From: Legionellaceae bacterium
Lineage (GTDB): Bacteria; Pseudomonadota; Gammaproteobacteria; Legionellales; Legionellaceae
Direction of reading: 5' to 3'
Length of the DNA stretch: 7,202 nucleotides
NCBI GenBank assembly: GCA_027449525.1
Contig: DAIDLK010000042.1
Coordinates: 1-7,202, forward strand
Made by a program: the position numbers and the translations under genes
In this document: in pieces, positions 1-4,952 of the stretch
Layout: every line of letters begins with the position of its first letter
How positions within the stretch are numbered: position 1 is the first letter of the stretch
The notes under the pieces: model-generated
What the model was told of the DNA's origin: nothing
Seen by the model: the letters and a program-made list of their open reading frames with translations, nothing else
The model's database searches: none

Positions 1-36
1 GAGTTATCTTAATTTACTTCAGTAGCAAACCAGAAA

Positions 37-63
37 TGGTTGCCCGCCTGCGCGGGCATGACA
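37..63. repeat. REP-like dispersed palindrome in the leader of rsmA
   Basis: The element contains a perfect 7-bp inverted repeat, TGCCCGC (41-47) and GCGGGCA (52-58), around a 4-base loop. It is preceded by TGG and followed by TGACA. It is strikingly GC-rich in an AT-rich leader. From memory, elements of the form TGGaTGCCCGCCTGCGCGGGCATGACA, and the related ATTCCCGC...GCGGGAAT forms, occur in many copies between genes of diverse proteobacteria. This copy differs by one base in the TGGaT part. Assignment as a dispersed repeat rests on that recollection; the hairpin itself is visible in the sequence. Confidence 0.6.
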
Positions 64-78
64 GGATTTTTTGTCATG
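57..78. repeat. Second inverted repeat just upstream of the rsmA ribosome binding site
   Basis: CATGACA (57-63) and TGTCATG (72-78) form a perfect 7-bp inverted repeat around the 8-base loop GGATTTTT. It partly overlaps the REP-like palindrome to its left and ends 3 bases before the rsmA Shine-Dalgarno sequence. The T-run lies in the loop rather than after a stem, so it is not a standard intrinsic terminator. It may be a leader hairpin, or simply the right flank of the repeat element. Confidence 0.45.
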
Positions 79-81
79 TAC

Positions 82-88
82 AGAGAGG
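82..88 (+). promoter_or_regulatory. Ribosome binding site that fixes the rsmA start at 95
   Basis: AGAGAGG ends 6 bases before the ATG at 95. An upstream in-frame TTG at 71 would add eight residues (MSCTERKC) lying on top of this Shine-Dalgarno sequence, and these do not resemble the RsmA N-terminus. The ATG at 91 is in another frame. Confidence 0.7.
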
Positions 89-94
89 AAATGT

Positions 95-880
95 ATGCTT
101 CACCGCCCTCGCAAATGTTTCGGTCAAAATTTTTTACATGACCCTGTGGTAATTAATCGCCTTGTGCAAGCGATTAATCCGCAACCAAACGATCGCATGG
201 TAGAAATTGGCCCCGGTTTGGGGGCATTAACTCAGCCTTTATTAGCCAAACTAAATCAACTGATAGCGATTGAAATTGATACCGATCTGCAGCGTCACCT
301 CGAACAAAACCCTGCTTATGCCACACGCTTACAGCTCATTGGGGCCGATGCGCTCACGGTTGATTTCAGTCAATGGGGACCTCAATTACGTATTGTTGGC
401 AATTTACCTTATAACATTTCAACGCCTTTGTTGTTTCATTTACTGACACATCAGCAACAAATTGCTGACATGCATTTCATGTTGCAAAAAGAGGTGGTTG
501 AGCGACTCACCGCGCAACCGGGCTGCAAAGCCTACGGACGTTTGAGTATCATGATGCAAATGCATTGTGCGGTCGCGTGTTTGTTCATCGTACCAGCGCA
601 CGCGTTTACGCCAGCCCCCAAAGTTGAATCCGCTGTGGTAAGGCTCATTCCCCACGCGACGAATCACTTCCCACCGGTAGATGCCGCCACCTTCGAAACA
701 CTCATTCAGTGCGCATTTAGCATGCGTCGAAAAACCCTGGCCAACGCAACCAAATCGCTAATCACTGCGGACGAGCTCCGTGCGCTAAACATTGACCCAA
801 CCCACCGACCAGAACAAATTTCCATTGTTGAGTATATTCGCATAGCGCAATTTATTTTCAATTCGGGTAAAATAGTATAA
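95..880 (+). CDS. rsmA: 16S rRNA (adenine(1518)-N6/adenine(1519)-N6)-dimethyltransferase
   Basis: RsmA (KsgA) uses S-adenosylmethionine to dimethylate two adjacent adenines in the 3'-terminal hairpin of 16S rRNA during late small-subunit assembly in the cytoplasm. The 261-residue protein has the family order: HRPRKCFGQNFLHD at 3-16 (Arg is usual where Cys8 stands), SAM-binding motif I EIGPGLGALT at 37-46, acidic Glu60 at the end of the next strand, the catalytic NLPYNIS at 103-109, and FTPAPKVESAVVRL at 171-184. The C-terminal helical region includes FSMRRKTLANATKSL (208-222). Length is close to the E. coli enzyme (about 273). The start at ATG 95 is chosen from the Shine-Dalgarno position and the conserved N-terminus. 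It is followed after 30 bp by the TraI_2-like gene. No promoter is obvious in the 94-bp leader, so transcription may come from upstream (pdxA precedes rsmA in enterics). Confidence 0.97.
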   Translation: MLHRPRKCFGQNFLHDPVVINRLVQAINPQPNDRMVEIGPGLGALTQPLLAKLNQLIAIEIDTDLQRHLEQNPAYATRLQLIGADALTVDFSQWGPQLRIVGNLPYNISTPLLFHLLTHQQQIADMHFMLQKEVVERLTAQPGCKAYGRLSIMMQMHCAVACLFIVPAHAFTPAPKVESAVVRLIPHATNHFPPVDAATFETLIQCAFSMRRKTLANATKSLITADELRALNIDPTHRPEQISIVEYIRIAQFIFNSGKIV

Positions 881-898
881 TTATTCGCTTGTTTTGTT

Positions 899-904
899 AG
901 GGAG
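899..904 (+). promoter_or_regulatory. Ribosome binding site supporting a GTG start at 911
   Basis: AGGGAG ends 6 bases before GTG 911. No other plausible start lies nearby in this frame, so the GTG is accepted as the initiation codon. Confidence 0.65.
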
Positions 905-910
905 TGCGCA

Positions 911-2173
911 GTGTTTAATCACCCAGTTAAAACACCCTCGGCTGCAACACCGATTCCATCGAAGCTCATCGCTATTTTATCGACAGAACAATTACTGAGT
1001 GAAAACAAACGTCCGGAATTAATTGCCGATTTAGCGCAATTGAGTGAATTTGAATCGTCTTCGTTTGACACATTGTGCAAACGACTGCTGCACAATTTTG
1101 CCAACCGTTGCCAACGCCTGCCGGAAAGCACTGTCTATTTTAGTCAATTAGGTGGTTTTTTAGACCACAGTCTACAACGCACACACGCAGCAATGCACCT
1201 GTTTCGCCAATACTTAGTGGCGAATCCAGAGGCGCCACTGACCATCGAACAGCAGCAATGGTGGTATGCATTGTTCTCTGCGAGTTTACTCAGAGGCGTT
1301 GGCCGTTTATGCCTTGACTACAAAGTAAATCGCTACACGCTAAAGGGGCAATTCCTCAAACAATGGGAACCGTTATTAGAAACGCAAGGACAAGTGAGTC
1401 AACAGGTGCATGTAGAATTCGCCACCCACACGGATCGAATCTTTCGGCACCGACTCACGCTCCTCTTAGCAAGGTTGCTGATGCCAGACACTGGTTTTGA
1501 GTGGCTCGTTAGCAATCAGAAAATCTTAGCGATTTGGTTAGCTTTGTTGGAAGAAGATGAGATGAAAGCCGGTGCTCTCGGCGCAATTTTAGACCGTGCC
1601 GACAGCATTGCCATTCAAAACGAACTGCACACCCTGCCATTGCAGCAACCAACAATACGTCCGGAACGTCGTGCCGCTGTTAGCTCTTTTATTGACCACA
1701 CCCCGGAAAACATCCCTGAAAAAGAGCGATTTACCGCCGTCGAATTCATGCGCTGGGTAACACAGGCACTGGAGCGGGGTAAATTTCTCCTCAATCGGGC
1801 GCCCATCCTTGCGGTACCCGGCGGACTGCTAATTTGCCCTGAAGCATTCCAAGCCTTTTCCCGCGAACACCAACACTATAAAAATTGGCAAGCTGTTCGA
1901 CAAAGTCTCATGGCTTTACCGCTTTATCCGGTTGACCAAATGCAAGTGAGTCAAGCACAACATGAGCAACACAGCGGTCTATTGGTCCCTGGTAGTCTAT
2001 TAATCCCTGAAACAGTCCATCAGCTAGCAGCCGGAGCAAGTGCAAGTCAGCCAACTACGGCAACCCAATTAGCCCTGGCTGACTACCCACTGCAATTATC
2101 AGCCAACGGTCATTGGACGGAAAAAGCCGCCTCACCTATTAGTCAACCTACCAATAAAGCACCCTATGGCTGA
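911..2173 (+). CDS. TraI_2/TraI_2_C (HD-fold relaxase-like) domain protein, degenerate HD motif
   Basis: This is a 420-residue protein of unknown role. The N-terminal half resembles the TraI_2 domain (often labelled 'putative helicase', an HD-hydrolase-like fold): LPESTVYFSQLGGFLDHSLQRT at about 70-91 matches the family's GG(L/F)LDH(S/T)L element, and WWYALFSASLLRGVGR (117-132) matches the helix that normally ends in LLHDIGK. Here the His-Asp pair reads Arg128-Gly129, so the usual metal ligands are missing. LDRADSI (227-233) fits the later 'aDr.Sv' element. Residues 272-345 (FTAVEFMRWVTQALERG, then GGLLICPEAF and NWQAVRQSLMALPLY) resemble TraI_2_C, which looks like a winged-helix domain. The tail after 370 is low-complexity Ala/Ser/Thr/Gln. 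It has no signal peptide or membrane segment, so it is probably cytoplasmic. It sits between rsmA and apaH, where enterics carry apaG, and no conjugation genes are nearby. Family assignment is from remembered motifs; function is not inferred. Confidence 0.75.
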   Translation: MFNHPVKTPSAATPIPSKLIAILSTEQLLSENKRPELIADLAQLSEFESSSFDTLCKRLLHNFANRCQRLPESTVYFSQLGGFLDHSLQRTHAAMHLFRQYLVANPEAPLTIEQQQWWYALFSASLLRGVGRLCLDYKVNRYTLKGQFLKQWEPLLETQGQVSQQVHVEFATHTDRIFRHRLTLLLARLLMPDTGFEWLVSNQKILAIWLALLEEDEMKAGALGAILDRADSIAIQNELHTLPLQQPTIRPERRAAVSSFIDHTPENIPEKERFTAVEFMRWVTQALERGKFLLNRAPILAVPGGLLICPEAFQAFSREHQHYKNWQAVRQSLMALPLYPVDQMQVSQAQHEQHSGLLVPGSLLIPETVHQLAAGASASQPTTATQLALADYPLQLSANGHWTEKAASPISQPTNKAPYG

Positions 2174-2978
2174 TTACGCGTTTGGTGATATCCAAGGCTG
2201 TTATGACGCCTTGCAACGCTTACTAACGCAACTTGATTTTGATGAATCACGCGATCGCCTCTGGTTTGTGGGCGATTTAGTGAATCGCGGGGCGCAATCA
2301 CTGGCGGTCTTGCGTTTTATTAAACAACTACCACTCACTCCACGGGTAACCCTGGGTAATCACGATTTATATTTGCTCGACCAACTCATTAATCCCAAAC
2401 CTCGCCGTAATCAGGACGACACACTCGAGGACATCCTCAATGCACCCGATCGCGACGAATTAGCCGATTGGTTGCGGCATCAATCAATTGTGTATCATGA
2501 CCACGAGCAGCAACTCGTGATGGTGCATGCCGGCATGCCACCCTGCTGGACTCTTCAGGAGGCGTTAGGGCATGCGCAAGCATTCGAGCAGATGCTTGCG
2601 GGTGAACAACACGCTGAGTACCTTGCCCTCATGTATGGCAATACCCCTAACCAGTGGTCGGATGGTCTACCAGCCGTTGAGCGCTTTCGTCTTTACTGTA
2701 ATTATTTTACTCGCATGCGTTTTTGCAACGCACAAGGCGGCTTGCTTTTAGAAGCCGACTGGCCGGTGAATCGTTCGCCGCCCGGCTGTTATCCTTGGTA
2801 TGCGGTGCCGGAACGAAAAGAAATACGTGAGAGCATTGTGTTTGGTCATTGGGCAGCATTAGCTGGTCAATGCCCACTACCTAACGTCTACGCGCTTGAT
2901 ACCGGTTGTGTTTGGGGAGGATCTCTAACCGCCTTACGCTTAGCGGACAAACAACGGTTCAGTGTCACGGCAGTTTAG
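2166..2978 (+). CDS. apaH: Bis(5'-nucleosyl)-tetraphosphatase, symmetrical
   Basis: ApaH cleaves diadenosine tetraphosphate (Ap4A) to two ADP. It limits the stress-linked dinucleotide pool and can remove Np4 caps from RNA. It belongs to the metallophosphatase (PPP-like) family. The 270-residue protein has all family blocks: GDIQGCYDAL (7-16), GDLVNRGAQSLAVLRF (36-51), GNHDLYLL (64-71), VHAGMPP (120-126), FGHWAALAG (226-234) and LDTGCVWGGSLTALRL (244-259). Metal ligands visible in these are Asp8, Asp37, Asn65 and probably His121 and His228. Length is close to the E. coli enzyme (about 280). The start overlaps the end of the TraI_2-like gene by 8 bases (ATGGCTGA), and no good Shine-Dalgarno sequence precedes it, which suggests translational coupling. 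It is part of the same + strand cluster as rsmA. apaG, the usual partner upstream, is absent from this window. Confidence 0.97.
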   Translation: MADYAFGDIQGCYDALQRLLTQLDFDESRDRLWFVGDLVNRGAQSLAVLRFIKQLPLTPRVTLGNHDLYLLDQLINPKPRRNQDDTLEDILNAPDRDELADWLRHQSIVYHDHEQQLVMVHAGMPPCWTLQEALGHAQAFEQMLAGEQHAEYLALMYGNTPNQWSDGLPAVERFRLYCNYFTRMRFCNAQGGLLLEADWPVNRSPPGCYPWYAVPERKEIRESIVFGHWAALAGQCPLPNVYALDTGCVWGGSLTALRLADKQRFSVTAV

Positions 2979-3007
2979 TTGTAATTTAGGGTAAATTACT
3001 CGAGAAT
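2979..3007 (+). promoter_or_regulatory. Weak candidate promoter for the transglycosylase gene
   Basis: TTGTAA (2979-2984, 4 of 6 matches to TTGACA) and GAGAAT (3002-3007, 4 of 6 matches to TATAAT) are spaced by 17 bases in the 58-bp gap before the transglycosylase. The gap could equally be read through from apaH. The match is weak and is reported mainly because the palindrome at 2981-2999 lies inside it. Confidence 0.25.
2981..2999. promoter_or_regulatory. Perfect AT-rich palindrome, possible operator
   Basis: GTAATTTA (2981-2988) and TAAATTAC (2992-2999) are exact reverse complements separated by GGG. The palindrome begins 3 bases after the apaH stop and ends 37 bases before the transglycosylase ATG. 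No T-run follows, so it is not an intrinsic terminator. Its size and symmetry suit a dimeric DNA-binding protein. No regulator is identified. Confidence 0.45.
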
Positions 3008-3036
3008 GAAAGAAACCTGCGAGTTAAGAGCCTGAC

Positions 3037-4005
3037 ATGACCTTCTACCGACCTATTTTTTCGCTCTTGTGTGGTATGCTTCTGGCCACGACCCTGCATG
3101 CTGCCGATAACTGGACGCATTGGGTCGCTGACGTTCGGGCTGAAGCTCTTCAGCAAGGCATCCGGCCTGACGTGTTTGATGCAGCGTTTCGTGATATCCA
3201 CGAACCAAACAAACAAATCAAAGGGCTAGCGAAATCACAACCAGAACACCGCCTGAGCTATTTTAAATACCGCGACTCACGCGTGGACGCTTACCGCATT
3301 AGTATCGGACGTAAAAAGTATCAGCAGTACCATGACCTGGTCACTAAAATTGGCCAACAATACGGTGTAGACCCCTGCTTTATCCTCGCTTTTTGGGGGC
3401 TTGAAACCAGCTATGGCAGCTATTTAGGTAATTTCCCCGTCATAAAGTCTTTAGCAACTTTAGCGTACGATTCCAATCGACCACAATTTTTTCGCAACGA
3501 GCTCTTCATAGCGTTACATATTTTAAATGACGGACACGTTAACCTGGCACACTTTAAAGGCGAGTGGGCTGGAGCATCTGGTCATCCACAATTCTTACCG
3601 TCCAGTTGGGTGGATTATGCAGTCGATTATGACGGCGATGGGCATAAAGATATCTGGGACTCGATTCCCGATGCGCTAGCCTCTATTGCAAACTACATGA
3701 AAAAAAATGGTTGGCATGCCAATCAACCCTGGGCTGTAATGGTGCGCCTGCCAGCGCATTTTGACCCCAAATTAATGGGTAAAAGCATGAGCAAACCAGT
3801 ACGCGAATGGCAAGCGCTCGGTGTGCGTACGGAACAAGGTGAAGCGTTACCGGAACCGGACCTGTTGGCGAGTGTTATTCAACCCAGTGGTGGACCGGTG
3901 TTTTTGGCTTATCCTAATTATAAAATGATTTTACGCTACAACAACTCGATTTATTATGCAGGGGCAATTGGGTACTTGGCCGATAAGATTTGTCAGCGTA
4001 TTTAG
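3037..4005 (+). CDS. Periplasmic lytic murein transglycosylase, MltB/SLT_2 type (GH103)
   Basis: MltB-family enzymes cleave the MurNAc-GlcNAc bond of peptidoglycan with formation of 1,6-anhydroMurNAc, and act in wall turnover. The 322-residue protein starts with a signal peptide (hydrophobic run at about 6-20, likely cleavage LHA|AD after residue 22). Cys12 lies in SLLCG, which is not a lipobox, so unlike E. coli MltB this looks soluble rather than lipid-anchored. The catalytic segment is AFWGLETSYGSYLGNFPV, with Glu123 the expected general acid. GASGHPQFLPSSW (179-191) is the family's G-x-x-QF(M/L)PSS element. DYDGDGHKDIWDS (197-209) is the EF-hand-like calcium loop known from MltB. The C-terminal YNNSxxYAxAIGxLADKI region is also typical. 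The C-terminal peptidoglycan-binding domain of some relatives is absent. AAGAG (3026-3030) is a modest ribosome binding site 6 bases before the ATG. A specific symbol (mltB) is likely but paralogues cannot be excluded. Confidence 0.93.
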   Translation: MTFYRPIFSLLCGMLLATTLHAADNWTHWVADVRAEALQQGIRPDVFDAAFRDIHEPNKQIKGLAKSQPEHRLSYFKYRDSRVDAYRISIGRKKYQQYHDLVTKIGQQYGVDPCFILAFWGLETSYGSYLGNFPVIKSLATLAYDSNRPQFFRNELFIALHILNDGHVNLAHFKGEWAGASGHPQFLPSSWVDYAVDYDGDGHKDIWDSIPDALASIANYMKKNGWHANQPWAVMVRLPAHFDPKLMGKSMSKPVREWQALGVRTEQGEALPEPDLLASVIQPSGGPVFLAYPNYKMILRYNNSIYYAGAIGYLADKICQRI

Positions 4006-4013
4006 CCTGCGTT

Positions 4014-4053
4014 GAAAAAAGGAAGGGCCAATCGGTGTGTCGCCAATTGACCC
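4014..4053 (-). terminator. Leftward (minus-strand) intrinsic terminator
   Basis: Read on the minus strand, GGGTCAATTGG (4053-4043) pairs with CCGATTGGCCC (4035-4025) over all 11 positions (nine Watson-Crick, two G-U), with a 7-base loop. It is followed by TTCCTTTTTT (4024-4015). On the + strand the two wobble pairs become A-C mismatches and no T-run follows, so the element is clearly oriented leftward. Both flanking genes are on the + strand. The element either ends a short minus-strand RNA or stops antisense transcription coming from the right before it enters the transglycosylase gene. Confidence 0.75.
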
Positions 4054-4085
4054 AGTGGAATGACACATAGCAAGTCCAACCTCGC
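4014..4085 (-). ncRNA. Candidate small RNA, about 70 nt, minus strand
   Basis: The terminator at 4014-4053 is preceded on the same strand by a promoter-like pair. TTGAAA (4120-4115, 5 of 6 to consensus) and GATATT (4097-4092, 4 of 6) are spaced by exactly 17 bases, predicting a transcription start near 4085. The product would be roughly 70 nt ending in the 11-bp hairpin. A minus-strand open frame across 3914-4120 has no visible merit as a protein. No known RNA family is recognised. The promoter is only a pattern match, and the terminator could serve a longer antisense transcript instead. Confidence 0.35.
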
Positions 4086-4134
4086 AACGTGAATATCCCA
4101 TAAAACCGACCTAATTTCAAGCTTTTTTGCAGCC

Positions 4135-4139
4135 AAGGA
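4135..4139 (+). promoter_or_regulatory. Ribosome binding site of the alpha/beta hydrolase gene
   Basis: AAGGA ends 7 bases before ATG 4147 and supports this start over the overlapping ATG at 4127, which is in another frame. Confidence 0.65.
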
Positions 4140-4146
4140 CCATCTC

Positions 4147-4938
4147 ATGCAACCACTCAACGTCGATGATTTTTGCTACATGTGGCGGGGAAAATTTCAA
4201 GGACCGCTGTTACCAGAGACCGCTGACCGCATTCAACCGTTTTACATTAGCCGCACGGGGAATGATCGCGCGCTCCTCATGCTGCACGGGTTCTCATCCA
4301 CCCCTGCGCAATTTAGACTCATTGTTCCTGAGTTAACCGAGTATGACGCGCTAGTTGGCCCAGCTCTAGCCGGGCATGCGACCAATCGAATTGACTTTGC
4401 GCAAGTGAGTGCGCAAAGTTGGTTGCAAGGGGTGGAATTAATTTGTAGCGAGTTAATGCAACACTACCGCACGGTCGATATTATCGGGCTCTCATTAGGT
4501 GGTCTATTAGCCTGTCACCTTGCGGCACGGTTTCCGGTGCACCGTCTTTACTTATTAGCTCCGGCACTCACCCTGGCGCCGAGACTACGTTGGTTGTTAC
4601 CCGCCACACCCTGGTTGGCTAGCCTTGGATTACAGCAAGTACGCAATCGTTCGGGTAGCTTGAGGAGTGCGGCGCACAGTGAGCTAGGCTACCGAGTGCT
4701 CCCGCTGCACAGTATCATGGAAGTCTATTCCCTGATTACCAACTTTCACTTCACCCCTCCCAGCTGTCCTATTGATGTATTTCTTGGCCGCTATGATACG
4801 GTGGTTGACAACAAAGCCATTGCAGAACAGTTCACTCCCCTCGCCGATACGCGCGTGCATTGCCTCAATCAATCGTCACATTTATTAACCTTGGATAATG
4901 ACGTGAAGCAAATTATTGCCTGTTTAAATACACCTTAA
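4147..4938 (+). CDS. Alpha/beta hydrolase, carboxylesterase/monoacylglycerol-lipase type
   Basis: This is a 263-residue cytoplasmic alpha/beta-hydrolase-fold enzyme, most like the small bacterial carboxylesterases (Est30 type) that cleave short- to medium-chain acyl esters. ALLMLHGFSSTPAQF (42-56) holds the HGF oxyanion-hole element. GPALAGHATN (71-80) matches the family's P-x-x-x-GHG-like loop. IIGLSLGGLLA (112-122) is the nucleophile elbow with Ser116. VFLGRYDTVVD (211-221) supplies the acid Asp217, and NQSSHLLTLDND (241-252) the base His245. The triad is complete. No signal peptide is seen. The true substrate cannot be read from the sequence. It lies alone on the + strand, 141 bp after the transglycosylase with no convincing promoter of its own, and converges on the GH18-like gene with only 14 bp between stop codons. 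Confidence 0.9.
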   Translation: MQPLNVDDFCYMWRGKFQGPLLPETADRIQPFYISRTGNDRALLMLHGFSSTPAQFRLIVPELTEYDALVGPALAGHATNRIDFAQVSAQSWLQGVELICSELMQHYRTVDIIGLSLGGLLACHLAARFPVHRLYLLAPALTLAPRLRWLLPATPWLASLGLQQVRNRSGSLRSAAHSELGYRVLPLHSIMEVYSLITNFHFTPPSCPIDVFLGRYDTVVDNKAIAEQFTPLADTRVHCLNQSSHLLTLDNDVKQIIACLNTP

Positions 4939-4952
4939 CTGCCATCTCCTTA
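4939..4952. other. Convergent junction without a visible terminator
   Basis: Only 14 bases separate the stop of the hydrolase gene (+) from the stop of the GH18-like gene (-). I find no stem-loop with a T-run in either direction here or in the adjoining coding ends. An 8-base direct repeat TACTACTG (4951-4958 and 4964-4971) is the only local structure. Transcripts from the two sides may overlap. Confidence 0.6.

Noticed and set aside
57..78. Intrinsic terminator of an upstream gene
   Set aside because: The T-run is inside the loop of the second repeat and 9 bases away from the GC-rich stem.
71..94. Eight-residue extension of rsmA from a TTG at 71
   Set aside because: It would cover the Shine-Dalgarno sequence, and its residues do not match the conserved RsmA N-terminus; ATG 95 fits better.
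440..667. Minus-strand open frame inside rsmA
   Set aside because: It is a shadow of a highly conserved gene and shows no independent coding signal.
911..2173. Conjugative or integrative element indicated by the TraI_2-like gene
   Set aside because: No relaxase motif, type IV coupling or pilus genes, integrase or att repeats are visible, and the gene is embedded between rsmA and apaH.
4014..4053. Terminator for the transglycosylase gene on the + strand
   Set aside because: On the + strand two stem positions become A-C mismatches and no T-run follows; the A-run precedes the stem, which fixes the minus orientation.
3914..4120. Minus-strand open frame of 68 codons antisense to the transglycosylase end
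   Set aside because: It runs through the leftward terminator hairpin and has no family-like features; any transcript here is more likely non-coding.
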